Below are positions 1 through 8,630 of a DNA stretch of 64,000 bases, piece by piece. Each line of letters begins with the position of its first letter. Positions within the stretch are counted from its first letter, which is position 1. The stretch is from DASYTH01 sp035942955 (GTDB lineage Bacteria; Actinomycetota; Actinomycetes; Mycobacteriales; Pseudonocardiaceae): assembly GCF_035942955.1 (NCBI RefSeq), contig NZ_DASZCQ010000204.1, positions 1 to 64,000 on the forward strand, in the 5' to 3' direction. The notes below the pieces were generated by a model. That model was not told the DNA's origin. It was given only the letters and a program-made list of their open reading frames with translations, and made no database searches. A program made the translations under genes and the position numbers.

Positions 1-1
1 G

Positions 2-73
2 GTCGGGGCCCTGGCCGGGGTGTACCCGGCCATGCGGGCGGCGCGGCTCACCCCGACCGAGGCCCTTGCCTGA
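2..73 (+). CDS. C-terminus of FtsX/MacB-type ABC transporter permease (partial)
   Basis: Only the last 23 codons lie in the window. They read GALAGVYPAMRAARLTPTEA and then LA and a stop, which is the usual end of FtsX/MacB-family permeases (P-A-x-R-A-A-x-L-x-P-x-E-A-L). The protein would be an inner-membrane subunit of an ABC exporter or mechanotransmission complex; its ATPase should lie upstream, outside the window. It converges on the serine hydrolase, with 39 bases between the stop codons. Confidence 0.8.
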   Translation, partial: VGALAGVYPAMRAARLTPTEALA

Positions 74-112
74 CGTCGTGAGTCTCTGTGGGGCAATCGC
101 ACCACACAAGGC

Positions 113-1468
113 TCACGACCCCTGCCAGCCCGCCTCGTCCACCCCGCCGGGGATCGGCGCGGCCGGGTCGTAGGGCGTGCGGGCGAAGATGAACGTGGCC
201 AGGTCGAGGTGGCTGGGTGAGCCGTCGGCGCGGCGGCCCACCCGCAGGGTCTCGCCGGCGTAGTAGCCGTCCAGCCCGGTCCACGTGCCGTCGGGCTCCG
301 GCCGGAAGCGGGACGCCCGGCCGGAGCCGCTGGCCGGGCGCAGGCTCAGCCAGCGGTCCGGCAGCAGGTGCAGCGTGTAGGGGATCGGACCCCAGTACCA
401 CGGGCCGGTCAGCGCCAGCAGCGCCGGGTCGGGCCCGGCCATCGGCTGCCACTCGGCCGGCAGCGCGGGCTCGTACTCGTCGACCGTCTTGAGCAGGTCC
501 AGCACCAGGCTCATGATCGCCACGCCGGCCGTGCAGTTGGCGAAGGCGAGCGCGCCGGTGGTGGTGCGCGGGTCGGTCAGCGCGCTGGCCAGGAAGCCGG
601 GCATCGAGCCGCTGTGCCCGGCCAGCCGGCGCCCCGAGTCGCGCAGGACCTGCAGCCCGAGGCCGTAGCCCGACGTCCAGGCGTCGGCGTCGTCCACGTG
701 GGCCGGCTCGCGCATCTCGGCGACCGTGTCCGGGTTCAGCACCTCGCCGGTGTCGCCGGCCATGAACCGGGTCCACCTGGCAAGGTCGGTGACCGTGGAC
801 CACAGCTGCCCGGCCGGGGCCATCGCGCCGGTGTCCGGGGTCGGCTCGCTAAGCAGCACGTCGGCGTACGGGTGCACGGCCCAGCCGAGGGCGTGCGGCG
901 CCCGCGGGTCCGGGGTGGTGCGGCGCATCCCCAGCGGCTGGAGCACCTCGGCGACGAGGGCGTCGAACCAGCTCGTCCCGCGCAGCCGGGCCACCAGCTC
1001 GCCGAGCACCCCGTAGCCGACGTTGGAGTAGTGGAACCGCGCGCCGGCCCGGTGCCGCAGCGCCCCGTCGGCCAGGCTGCTCTGCAGCGCATGCCAGTCC
1101 CCGCCCGGCGACCGCTCCCACCACTCGCCGGGCGATTCGGAGGTCACCCCTCCGGTGTGCGCGAGCAGCTGGGCGACGGTCAGGTGACCGAGGTTGGTGC
1201 CGGGCACGTGCTTGTCCAGCGGGTCGTTGAGGTCGAGCCGGCCCTCGTCGCGCAGCCGCATCACCAGCACGGCGACGAAGGTCTTGGTGATCGAGCCGAT
1301 CCGGTACTGGGTGTCGGCAGTCGGTGGCTGGCCATCCACCCGGCCGCGGGCCCCGGTCCACAGGACCTCGTCGCCGCGGACCACGGCGGCGATCAGTGAC
1401 GGTGCGCGACTGTCGGCCTGCTCGGCGGCGACGCGGCGCAAGAGGGCTAACTCGGTGGTGGGCAGCAT
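113..1468 (-). CDS. Serine hydrolase, beta-lactamase/esterase EstB family
   Basis: A 451-aa protein with the penicillin-binding-protein fold signature: SxxK as S59-I-T-K62, YSN at 147-149, and a late HSG motif in AGHSGSMPG. The family (Pfam Beta-lactamase, class C-like) covers esterases, D-aminopeptidases and peptidase-like enzymes, and substrate cannot be read from sequence. I see no signal peptide, so it is probably cytoplasmic. The C-terminal ~120 residues look like the extra beta domain found in EstB-like proteins. The ATG at 1468 is used; no strong ribosome site precedes it. It lies 230 bases downstream of citA on the same strand. Confidence 0.85.
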   Translation of the reverse strand: MLPTTELALLRRVAAEQADSRAPSLIAAVVRGDEVLWTGARGRVDGQPPTADTQYRIGSITKTFVAVLVMRLRDEGRLDLNDPLDKHVPGTNLGHLTVAQLLAHTGGVTSESPGEWWERSPGGDWHALQSSLADGALRHRAGARFHYSNVGYGVLGELVARLRGTSWFDALVAEVLQPLGMRRTTPDPRAPHALGWAVHPYADVLLSEPTPDTGAMAPAGQLWSTVTDLARWTRFMAGDTGEVLNPDTVAEMREPAHVDDADAWTSGYGLGLQVLRDSGRRLAGHSGSMPGFLASALTDPRTTTGALAFANCTAGVAIMSLVLDLLKTVDEYEPALPAEWQPMAGPDPALLALTGPWYWGPIPYTLHLLPDRWLSLRPASGSGRASRFRPEPDGTWTGLDGYYAGETLRVGRRADGSPSHLDLATFIFARTPYDPAAPIPGGVDEAGWQGS

Positions 1469-1539
1469 GCAGGCATTCTGTCGACAGTCGGGCGCAGACC
1501 GCAGCTTTCACGTTTACCCGACGTAGCCCCTCGGCCGGG

Positions 1540-1629
1540 CAGGCCGCGCGCCGCCGCGGCGGTGCGGTCGGACACGCCGAGCCTGCCGGTCTCCGCGTTG
1601 GTCAGGCCGTGCGCCGTGATCGCGTCCAT
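1540..1629 (-). pseudogene. Possible remnant of a LuxR-type helix-turn-helix
   Basis: In the gap between citA and the serine hydrolase, one frame reads AHGLTNAETGRLGVSDRTAA, which resembles the recognition region of LuxR/GerE helix-turn-helix domains (consensus L-T/S-N-x-E-I-x-x-x-L-x-V-S-x-R-T). One residue is missing in the middle and nothing on either side supports a full protein. This may be a decayed gene or chance similarity in GC-rich DNA. The rest of the 1469-1698 gap shows no gene. Confidence 0.2.
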
Positions 1630-1698
1630 GGCGCCACGGCGCCGCGCCGGACCGGCGCCCGCTCGACTGAATGCGGCTGCCCACCGAACGGTGGACGG

Positions 1699-2868
1699 TC
1701 AGCCGTGGGCGACGGTGTCCCAGCCCTCCACGTCCTCGACCCGGCGCGGCGCGGGGCCGACGTAGCGGGCGGACGGGCGGACCAGGCGGCCGGTGCGCTT
1801 CTGCTCGAGGATGTGCGCGCACCAGCCGGCGGTGCGGGCGCAGGTGAACATCGCCGGCATCATGTGCGGCGGCACCTTGGCGAAGTCCAGGATCACCGCG
1901 GCCCAGAACTCGACGTTAGTCTCGATGGCGCGGTCCGGCCGGCGCTCGCGCAGCTCGGCGAGCGCGGCCTGCTCCAGCGCGACCGCCACCTCGTAGCGCT
2001 CGGCGCCCAGCTCCTGGCAGGTCCGCCGGAGCACCCGGGCACGCGGGTCCTCGGCCCGGTAGACCCGGTGCCCGAAGCCCATCAGCCGGTCGCCGCGGTC
2101 GAGGACGTTGGCGACGACCTTCCTTGCGTCACCGACGTTCTCCACCTCCTCGATCATCGGCAGCACCCTGGCCGGCGCGCCGCCGTGCAGCGGGCCGGAC
2201 ATCGCGCCGATGGCGCCGGAGATGCAGGCCGCGACGTCGGCGCCGGTGGACGCGATCACCCTGGCGGTGAAGGTGGACGCGTTCATCCCGTGCTCGGCGG
2301 CCGACACCCAGTACGCGTCGATGGCCTTCACGTGGGCCGGGTCGGGCTCCCCGCGCCAGCGGGTCATGAACCGCTCGGTGATCGTCGTGCACTCGTCGAT
2401 CCGGCTCTGCGGCACCGCGGGCCGGCCGATGCCGCGGGCCGACTGCGCCACGTAGGACAGCGCCATCACCGACGCCCTGGCCAGCTGCTCGCGGGCCTCG
2501 TCGTCGCGCACGTCCAGCAGCGGCTTGTAGTCCCAGATCGGGGCCAGCATGGCCAGCGCGGCCTGCACGTCGACCCGGACGTCGCCGGTGTGCACCGGGA
2601 TCGGGAACGGCTCGGCGGGCGGCAGACCCTGGCCGAACCTGCCGTCCACCAGCAGCGCCCAGACGTTGCCGAAGGTGACCTTGCCGGCCAGGTCCTCGAT
2701 GTTCACGCCCCGGTAGCGCAGCGCGCCACCGTCGCGGTCCGGCTCCGCGATCTCCGTGCGGAACGCGACCACTCCCTCGAGACCCGGCCGGAACCCGTCG
2801 TCGGTATTGGGCGGCACGCCGGGCTGGTTCATGGGAGTCTTGTCGATGTGCTGCACAACGCCGTGCAT
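1699..2868 (-). CDS. citA: Citrate synthase 2
   Basis: Condenses acetyl-CoA and oxaloacetate to citrate; some homologues also accept propionyl-CoA. 389 aa. The catalytic elements are visible: histidine in SGPLHGGAPARV, histidine in MGFGHRVYRAEDPR and aspartate in VILDFAKVP. The length and lack of the N-terminal extension mark the short dimer-type CitA rather than the hexameric GltA, which is encoded separately at 17.3 kb. The ATG at 2868 is chosen because GAAGG sits 8 bases upstream; a longer frame to 2922 exists but has no ribosome site. It is divergent from the urease operon, with 175 bases between. Confidence 0.93.
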   Translation of the reverse strand: MHGVVQHIDKTPMNQPGVPPNTDDGFRPGLEGVVAFRTEIAEPDRDGGALRYRGVNIEDLAGKVTFGNVWALLVDGRFGQGLPPAEPFPIPVHTGDVRVDVQAALAMLAPIWDYKPLLDVRDDEAREQLARASVMALSYVAQSARGIGRPAVPQSRIDECTTITERFMTRWRGEPDPAHVKAIDAYWVSAAEHGMNASTFTARVIASTGADVAACISGAIGAMSGPLHGGAPARVLPMIEEVENVGDARKVVANVLDRGDRLMGFGHRVYRAEDPRARVLRRTCQELGAERYEVAVALEQAALAELRERRPDRAIETNVEFWAAVILDFAKVPPHMMPAMFTCARTAGWCAHILEQKRTGRLVRPSARYVGPAPRRVEDVEGWDTVAHG

Positions 2869-3043
2869 TCTCTCGCCTTCCACGCCAATTGCCCCGACTG
2901 ATTTCGCGCGGCGGGTAACCAACCATGCCTCGGCCGACCGTCAGGGTGCAATCATGCGCCCTGGTGTCGTCCGTCACGGTTAAGTGATCGATTCAGTTTG
3001 TGGAGTATCTCTGATTCCGGCCCGGGTGGTACATCTATCTGCC

Positions 3044-3346
3044 ATGCACCTCTCGCCGCAGGAACGGGACAAGCTGCTGGTCCATGTGGCGGCCGACGTC
3101 GCTCGCCGCCGCCTGTCCCGGGGCCTGCGGCTCAACCACCCCGAGGCCGTCGCCCTGATCACCGACCACGTCCTCGAGGGCGCCCGCGACGGGGCCTCGG
3201 TCGCCGACCTGATGGAGTCCGGCCGCGCCGTGCTGCGCCGCGACCAGGTCCTCGACGGCGTGCCGGAGCTCATCGACACCGTTGCGGTGGAGGCCACCTT
3301 CCCGGACGGCACCAAGCTGGTAACCGTGCACCATCCGATCGTGTGA
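3044..3346 (+). CDS. ureA: Urease subunit gamma
   Basis: A 100-aa small structural subunit of urease (nickel enzyme hydrolysing urea to ammonia and carbamate). It starts MHLSPQERDKLL, the standard UreA N-terminus, so the in-frame upstream ATG at 2984 is rejected. The LNHPEAVALI segment is the usual family core. It is the first gene of ureABCFGD, all on the plus strand with gaps of 10 bases or less and several overlaps, implying one transcript. Confidence 0.96.
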   Translation: MHLSPQERDKLLVHVAADVARRRLSRGLRLNHPEAVALITDHVLEGARDGASVADLMESGRAVLRRDQVLDGVPELIDTVAVEATFPDGTKLVTVHHPIV

Positions 3347-3356
3347 GTGGAGAGCC

Positions 3357-3668
3357 ATGCGACCAGGAGAGATCATCACCGGACCCGAACCGGTCGCACT
3401 GAACCCGGGCCGGCACCGGGTCCGGCTGCTGGTGCGCAACACCGCCGACCGGCCGGTGCAGATCGGCTCGCACTACCACTTCGCCGCCGCCAACCTCGGC
3501 CTCGACTTCGACCGCAACGAGGCGTGGGGCTACCGCCTGGACATCCCGGCGGGGACGTCGGTGCGGTTCGAGCCCGGCGTCGAGCGCGAGGTCGACCTGG
3601 TGCCGATCGCCGGTCGCCGCGTGGTGCCGGGACTGCGGCACGAGTTCGCCGGGGAGCTGGACCGATGA
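3357..3668 (+). CDS. ureB: Urease subunit beta
   Basis: A 103-aa subunit beginning MRPGEIITG and containing the conserved IGSHYHFAAAN and RNEAWGYRLDIPAG segments. It packs with UreA and UreC in the urease trimer. A GAG-rich ribosome site lies just before the ATG. The stop overlaps the ureC start (ATGA), so the two are translationally coupled. Separate ureA, ureB and ureC genes are the normal actinobacterial arrangement. Confidence 0.96.
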   Translation: MRPGEIITGPEPVALNPGRHRVRLLVRNTADRPVQIGSHYHFAAANLGLDFDRNEAWGYRLDIPAGTSVRFEPGVEREVDLVPIAGRRVVPGLRHEFAGELDR

Positions 3669-5383
3669 GGTCGTTGGACCGCGACCGGTACGCGGAGCTG
3701 TTCGGGCCGACGGTCGGGGACCGGATCCGGTTGGCCGACACCGATCTGCTGATCGAGGTGACCGAGGATCGCAGCCGGGGCCCGGCGTCCGGCGACGAGG
3801 TGATCTTCGGCGGCGGGAAGGTGATCCGCGAGTCCATGGGCCAGGGCCTGGCCACCCGCGCGGAGGGCGCCCCCGACCTGGTGATCACCGGCGCGGTCGT
3901 GCTCGACCACTGGGGTGTGATCAAGGCGGACATCGGCGTCCGCGACGGCCGGATCGTCGGCATCGGCAAGGCGGGCAACCCGGACACGATGGACGGTGTC
4001 GACCCCGCGCTCGTGATCGGCCCCTCGACGGAAATCATTGCGGGCAACGGAAAGATCCTCACCGCCGGCGGGGTGGACTGCCACGTGCACTTCATCTGCC
4101 CGCAACTCGCCGACACCGCGCTGGCCGCTGGCCTGACCACCCTGGTCGGCGGCGGGACCGGTCCCGCGGAGGGCAGCAAGGCCACCACCGTGACCCCCGG
4201 CGCCTGGAACCTCGGCCGGATGCTGCGCGCCATGGACGGCATCCCGCTGAACCTTCTGTTGCTGGGCAAGGGAAACACGGTCAGCGAGGAGGCGCTCCGG
4301 GAACAGCTGCGCGGCGGCGCCGGCGGGTTCAAGCTGCACGAGGACTGGGGCAGCACGCCCGCGACCATCGACGCCTGCCTGCGGGTCGCCGACGTGTCCG
4401 GCGTCCAGGTCGCGATCCACACGGACACGTTGAACGAGGCCGGCTTCGTCGAGTCCACTGTGGACGCAATAGCCGGACGGTCGATCAACGCGTATCACAC
4501 CGAGGGCGCCGGCGGCGGCCACGCCCCGGACATCATCCGGCTGGTCGGCGAGCTCAACGTGCTGCCGTCGTCGACCAACCCCACACGGCCGCACACGGTC
4601 AACACCATCGACGAGCACCTGGACATGTTGATGGTCTGCCATCACCTCAACCCGTCCGTGCCCGAGGACCTGGCCTTCGCCGAGAGCCGCATCCGGCCGA
4701 CGACGATCGCCGCCGAGGACGTCCTGCACGACCTCGGCGCGATCTCCATGATCAGCTCGGACTCCCAGGCCATGGGCCGGATCGGTGAGGTGATCATCCG
4801 TACCTGGCAGACGGCGCACGTGATGAAGCGCCGACGCGGCGCGCTGCCCGGCGACGGCGCCGCCGACAACCTGCGGGCCCGGCGGTACGTGGCCAAGTAC
4901 ACGATCAACCCGGCGATCGCTCACGGGATGGCCACCGAGATCGGCTCGGTCGAGGTCGGCAAGCTCGCCGATCTCGTGCTGTGGGATCCCCGGTTCTTCG
5001 CCGTCCGCCCCAGCGTGGTGCTGAAGTCCGGCTTCATCGCCTGGGCCGCGATGGGCGACGCCAACGCCTCCATCCCCACCCCGCAACCGGTCCTTGCCCG
5101 CCCGATGTTCGGCGCGGCGCCAAGGGTCGCCGCCGTCAGCAGCCTGCATTTCGTTGCCCCGGAAGCAATCGAGTCCGGTCTGGCCGAGCAGACCGGCACC
5201 GCCACCCCGATGGTGGCCGTCACCAACACCCGCCGCCTCACCAAGTCCGACATGATCGGCAACGACGCCCTGCCACACATCCAGGTCGACCCCGACAGCT
5301 TCGCCGTCCACATCGACGGCGAGCTGGTCGAACCCGCCCCCGCCGAGGAGCTCCCTCTGGCCCAACGCTATTTCCTGTTCTGA
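3665..5383 (+). CDS. ureC: Urease subunit alpha (catalytic)
   Basis: 572 aa, the usual length. The catalytic subunit carries the di-nickel site: first histidine pair in CHVHFICP, the lysine that is carbamylated in GGFKLHEDWGST, further metal-binding histidines in VAIHTDTLNE and YHTEGAGGGHAPD, and the flap histidine region in MVCHHLNPSVPED. All expected motifs are present, so the enzyme should be active once assembled. The start ATG overlaps the ureB stop; a longer upstream frame runs through ureB and is discarded. The next gene (ureF) begins 1 base after the stop. Confidence 0.97.
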   Translation: MRSLDRDRYAELFGPTVGDRIRLADTDLLIEVTEDRSRGPASGDEVIFGGGKVIRESMGQGLATRAEGAPDLVITGAVVLDHWGVIKADIGVRDGRIVGIGKAGNPDTMDGVDPALVIGPSTEIIAGNGKILTAGGVDCHVHFICPQLADTALAAGLTTLVGGGTGPAEGSKATTVTPGAWNLGRMLRAMDGIPLNLLLLGKGNTVSEEALREQLRGGAGGFKLHEDWGSTPATIDACLRVADVSGVQVAIHTDTLNEAGFVESTVDAIAGRSINAYHTEGAGGGHAPDIIRLVGELNVLPSSTNPTRPHTVNTIDEHLDMLMVCHHLNPSVPEDLAFAESRIRPTTIAAEDVLHDLGAISMISSDSQAMGRIGEVIIRTWQTAHVMKRRRGALPGDGAADNLRARRYVAKYTINPAIAHGMATEIGSVEVGKLADLVLWDPRFFAVRPSVVLKSGFIAWAAMGDANASIPTPQPVLARPMFGAAPRVAAVSSLHFVAPEAIESGLAEQTGTATPMVAVTNTRRLTKSDMIGNDALPHIQVDPDSFAVHIDGELVEPAPAEELPLAQRYFLF

Positions 5384-5384
5384 C

Positions 5385-6419
5385 ATGGACATCAGCGCGC
5401 TCCTGCTGGCCGACTCCCGCTTCCCCGGCGGCGGCCACGTGCACTCCGGCGGGCTCGAGGAAGCCGCCGCCCGCGCCCAAGTGTCCAATGAGGACGATCT
5501 GGCGCCGTTCCTGCTCGGCCGCCTGCGCACGGCCGGCGAGCTGGCCGCCGTGTTCGCCGCCGCCGCGACCCACGCCGCCCGCCGAAACGCCACCCCCACG
5601 TTCTGGGCCACCCTCGACGCCGAGCTCGACGCCCGCACCCCATCCCCCGCCCAACGCGACACCTCCCGCACCCAAGGCGCTGCCACCCTCCGCGCCGCCA
5701 AGGCCACCTTCGCTCACACAGACCTGAAAGCCATCTCCACCCCGCCAGCGGCAGCGAAGGCCACTTTCTCTCCGCCGGCGGCGGGGACGGAGGCCACCTT
5801 CGCTCCGGCGGCGGGGACGGAGGCCACCTTCGCTCCGGCAGGGGGAGCGGAGGCCACTTTTGCACCGGCAGCCGCGGCGAAGGCCACCTTTGCTCCGGCA
5901 GCGGGGATGGAGGCCACCTTCGCCCCGCCCGCGGGGGCGGAGGCCACCTTCACTCCCGCTTCGGCGGCGGGGATGGAGGCCACCTTCACTCCCGCACCGG
6001 CGACGGGGGCCACCTTCGCTCCGGCGGCGGCGAGGGCCACATTCGTTCCGGCGGATCTGAAGGCCACCTTCGGTGGAGTGGTAGCGGGTTTGGGGGCACG
6101 GCCGCACCATGCGATCGTGCTGGGGGCGGTGGTGGGAGCGGCCGGGGGGCTGCCGGTGGATGCCGCGCTGACCGCCGCCTACCTCTCCGTGAGCGGGCCG
6201 GCCAGTGCGGCGGTTCGGTTGCTGGGTCTCGATCCGTTTGCCGTCAACGGCGTGGTCGTGGCGCTGTCCGAATGGATGCGGGATGTTGCGGAGCGGGCGG
6301 CGGAGTGCGCGGCACGCGATCCGGCGGAGCTGCCCGCACCCGCGGCGCCTGGGCTCGATCTGCTCGCCGAGGCACACCGGCGGCACCACGAGAAGGAGGT
6401 GCGTCTCTTTGCCAGCTGA
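5385..6419 (+). CDS. ureF: Urease accessory protein UreF with repeat insert
   Basis: UreF helps activate urease by gating GTP hydrolysis in the UreD-UreF-UreG complex. The N-terminus (LLADSRFPGGGHVHSGGLE) and the C-terminal half (HHAIVLGAVVGAAGG, GPASAAVRLLGLDP) are ordinary UreF. Between them, residues about 106-228 are a low-complexity run of about eleven imperfect decapeptides built on K/E-A-T-F-A-P-A-A-G. This swells the protein to 344 aa against a usual 210-240. There is no frameshift or stop, so the insert is read through. The gene sits 1 base after ureC and overlaps ureG by 11 bases. Whether the protein works with this insert is unknown. Confidence 0.9.
   Translation: MDISALLLADSRFPGGGHVHSGGLEEAAARAQVSNEDDLAPFLLGRLRTAGELAAVFAAAATHAARRNATPTFWATLDAELDARTPSPAQRDTSRTQGAATLRAAKATFAHTDLKAISTPPAAAKATFSPPAAGTEATFAPAAGTEATFAPAGGAEATFAPAAAAKATFAPAAGMEATFAPPAGAEATFTPASAAGMEATFTPAPATGATFAPAAARATFVPADLKATFGGVVAGLGARPHHAIVLGAVVGAAGGLPVDAALTAAYLSVSGPASAAVRLLGLDPFAVNGVVVALSEWMRDVAERAAECAARDPAELPAPAAPGLDLLAEAHRRHHEKEVRLFAS
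5700..6068 (+). repeat. 30-bp tandem repeat array inside ureF
   Basis: About eleven units with a period near 30 bp, each carrying a variant of GGCCACCTTCGCTCCGGC. Several units contain the palindrome GAAGGCCACCTTC (for example near 6059). The units keep the ureF frame (30 = 3 x 10). The block is bounded by similar words: ACCTGAAAGCC near 5722 and ATCTGAAGGCC near 6055, both encoding D-L-K-A. Confidence 0.85.
6393..6399 (+). promoter_or_regulatory. Ribosome binding site deciding a TTG start for ureG
   Basis: AAGGAGG lies 9 bases before TTG at 6409 and inside the end of ureF. No ATG or GTG in the ureG frame has comparable support before the GHHDPHPHEP stretch, so the TTG is taken as the start. 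Confidence 0.7.
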
Positions 6420-7074
6420 CGGCGGGCACCACGACCCCCATCCGCATGAACCCCTTGCCGGGCGGGCGTTTCGGCTCGGTATCGGCGGCCCGGTGGGCAG
6501 CGGCAAGACCGCGCTGGTCGCCGCGCTGTGCCGGGCGCTCGGCGCGGCGGTCGAGCTGGCCGTGGTGACCAACGACATCTACACCACCGAGGATGCCGAC
6601 TTCCTGCGCGCCGCCGGGGTGCTCGACCGCGAGCGCATCGTCGCCGTGCAGACCGGGTGTTGCCCGCACACGGCGATCCGGGACGACATCACGGCCAACC
6701 TGGACGCCGTCGACGGCCTTGAGCGCCGGTTTCCCGGGCTGCGCCTGGTGATCATCGAAAGCGGCGGGGACAACCTGACCGCGGTGTTCAGCCGGGGACT
6801 GGTGGATCGGCAGATCTTCGTGGTGGACGTGGCGGGTGGCGACAAAGTCCCCCGCAAGGGTGGTCCCGGAGTCACCACCGCGGACCTCCTGGTGATCAAC
6901 AAGACCGACCTCGCCCCACTGGTCGGCGCCGACCTGGACGTGATGACGACCGACGCGCACCGGGTGCGCAAGGGCCTCCCGGTGATCAGTCAGTCGCTTG
7001 TGGACACTCCGGACGCGCCGGCCGTGGCGGGCTGGGTCCGCGAGCAGCTCGCGGCGGTGGCGGCGCCGGCGTGA
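6409..7074 (+). CDS. ureG: Urease accessory GTPase UreG
   Basis: A SIMIBI-class GTPase that delivers nickel to apo-urease. 221 aa: a short histidine-rich N-terminus (GHHDPHPHEP) that may bind nickel, P-loop GGPVGSGKTAL near residues 25-35, the metal-binding CPH motif in QTGCCPHTAIRDD, IIESGGDNL, and the guanine-specifying NKTD. The TTG start is chosen from the strong upstream ribosome site. It overlaps ureF by 11 bases and its stop overlaps the ureD start (GTGA). The histidine-rich tail may partly make up for the absence of ureE in the operon (inference). Confidence 0.95.
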   Translation: MPADGGHHDPHPHEPLAGRAFRLGIGGPVGSGKTALVAALCRALGAAVELAVVTNDIYTTEDADFLRAAGVLDRERIVAVQTGCCPHTAIRDDITANLDAVDGLERRFPGLRLVIIESGGDNLTAVFSRGLVDRQIFVVDVAGGDKVPRKGGPGVTTADLLVINKTDLAPLVGADLDVMTTDAHRVRKGLPVISQSLVDTPDAPAVAGWVREQLAAVAAPA

Positions 7075-7799
7075 GGGCACGCGCCGGGTTGACCGTCGAG
7101 CTCGACGACCGCGGCCACAGCGTGATCCGCCGGCTGCGCTCGGCCGCGCCGCTGACCGTGATGCCCGCGCGCGACCGGGGCGGCGGGCCGGCCGTCGTGC
7201 GCCTGCTCAACTCGGCGGCCGCGCCGCTCGGCGGGGACGACCTCGAGCTGACCGTGCGGGTCGGCCCCGGCGCCCGGCTCACCCTCGAAGGGGTCGCGGC
7301 CACGCTGGCCCTGCCGGGGCAACGGTTCGGGCCGAGCCGGTGCACCGTGCGGCTGGAGCTCGCCGAGCGCGCCGCCGTGGCCTACCTGCCGGAGCCGACC
7401 GTGATCACCGGGCGGGCCCGGCACGAGTCGCGGCTGCTCGCCGAGCTGGCCGCGGGCGCCGTCCTGCACTGCCGCGAGGTCCTCGTGCTCGGCCGCGCCG
7501 GCGAGCGCCCCGGCCGGTTGAGCAGCGCGATCCAGGTGGTGCGGGCCGGGCGGCCGGTGCTGCGCCAGCGCCTGGAGATCGGCGACCCCGAGCTGGACGC
7601 CAGCGTCGCGCACCTCGCCGGCCGGCGGGTGCTGGGCACCGAGATCCTGATCTCCGACGCCGATCCCGGTCCGGCGGCCGGGGGCGACTGGTGGTCGCGC
7701 GTTCCGTTGGCCTCGTCTGGGTGGGTGTCCACCGCTCTGGCAGACGACGTTATCACCGTAATGGATTGCTTAATCCGGGCCCGCGGGTGCGGAACGTGA
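7071..7799 (+). CDS. ureD: Urease accessory protein UreD
   Basis: A 242-aa scaffold protein (UreD/UreH) that binds apo-urease together with UreF and UreG. The beta-rich sequence with PLTVMPARD, LEGVAATLALPG and LPEPTVITGRARHES fits the family. The GTG start overlaps the ureG stop. It is the last gene of the urease operon; a TetR regulator follows after 100 bases on the same strand. No nickel transporter or ureE is visible nearby. Confidence 0.9.
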   Translation: MRARAGLTVELDDRGHSVIRRLRSAAPLTVMPARDRGGGPAVVRLLNSAAAPLGGDDLELTVRVGPGARLTLEGVAATLALPGQRFGPSRCTVRLELAERAAVAYLPEPTVITGRARHESRLLAELAAGAVLHCREVLVLGRAGERPGRLSSAIQVVRAGRPVLRQRLEIGDPELDASVAHLAGRRVLGTEILISDADPGPAAGGDWWSRVPLASSGWVSTALADDVITVMDCLIRARGCGT

Positions 7800-7899
7800 T
7801 TGTCAGATACTCCACCCGAGCGCACCTTGCCGACCACAGGTCTCAGATTGCGACTTCCGTGGTGAGATGGGTAAACGCTGCGCAAGGAGGCGATCAGGA

Positions 7900-8547
7900 G
7901 TGGCTCAGGACGTGGCTACGAGGAGCCGGACCTATGCGGGCGTCGACACCGAGCAGCGCCGGGCGGAGCGGCGGGACAAGCTGCTCGAGGCGGCGCTCGA
8001 CGAGTTCACCTCGAAGGGCTACCACAAGACCAAGATCGCCGATCTGTGCGCGCGGGCCGGGGTGTCCACCCGCAACTTCTACGAGAAGTTCGCCAGCAAG
8101 GAGGCCCTGCTGCTGGAGCTGCACGCGCACATCAACCGGGTGGCGATGAAGCGCATGCTTCCGCTGCTCGACTCGCTCACCCATGCGGATGCCATCACCC
8201 GGGTGACCACCCTGGTGGACGCGTTCGTCGAGGCGGTCACCTCCGACCCGCGCTACCCGCGGCTGAACTACGTGGAGGCGCCCGGGGTCAGCGCGGCCAT
8301 GGAGCGGCAGCACAAGGACTGGTTCACCCGGTACGTCGAGTTCATCGAGGCGGAATGCGACCGGGCCGCCGAGGCCGGGCTCGCGCCGAAGCGGAACTAC
8401 CGCCTCACGGCCATCGCCCTGGTCGGCGCCATCACCGGGCTGCTGCGCGAGTGGCAGACGCACGAGCCGCCGGTGCCGGCCAGCGACCTCGCCGACGAGA
8501 TCCGCGCGATATTCATCGCCACCATCACCCGGCCGGTCAATCGATAG
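7900..8547 (+). CDS. TetR/AcrR family regulator
   Basis: 215 aa with an N-terminal TetR helix-turn-helix: RRDKLLEAALDEFTSKGYHK, then IADLCARAGVSTRNFYEKFA. The C-terminal half is a ligand-binding domain of unknown specificity. The GTG at 7900 is preferred over an in-frame ATG at 7867 because AAGGAGG stands 9 bases before it. It follows the urease operon and precedes pdxH; its target is not obvious. A role in urease control is possible but unsupported. Confidence 0.88.
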   Translation: MAQDVATRSRTYAGVDTEQRRAERRDKLLEAALDEFTSKGYHKTKIADLCARAGVSTRNFYEKFASKEALLLELHAHINRVAMKRMLPLLDSLTHADAITRVTTLVDAFVEAVTSDPRYPRLNYVEAPGVSAAMERQHKDWFTRYVEFIEAECDRAAEAGLAPKRNYRLTAIALVGAITGLLREWQTHEPPVPASDLADEIRAIFIATITRPVNR

Positions 8548-8630
8548 GTGGGCGGAGTCACCGTAGCGGCGGTTTCCGTTCCTGCCGAAAACCCGTACGG
8601 TCAAAGGATCCTTGGCGGGAGGAGACGACT

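Noticed and set aside
3530..5707. 725-codon open frame opposite ureC
   Set aside because: It lies antisense to a fully supported urease gene, has no recognisable domains and reflects GC-rich third-position bias; treated as a shadow.
5385..6419. Frameshift or assembly error as explanation for the long UreF
   Set aside because: The frame is open throughout, repeat units are multiples of three, and both conserved halves are in the same frame. Collapse or expansion of unit number remains possible but not a frameshift.
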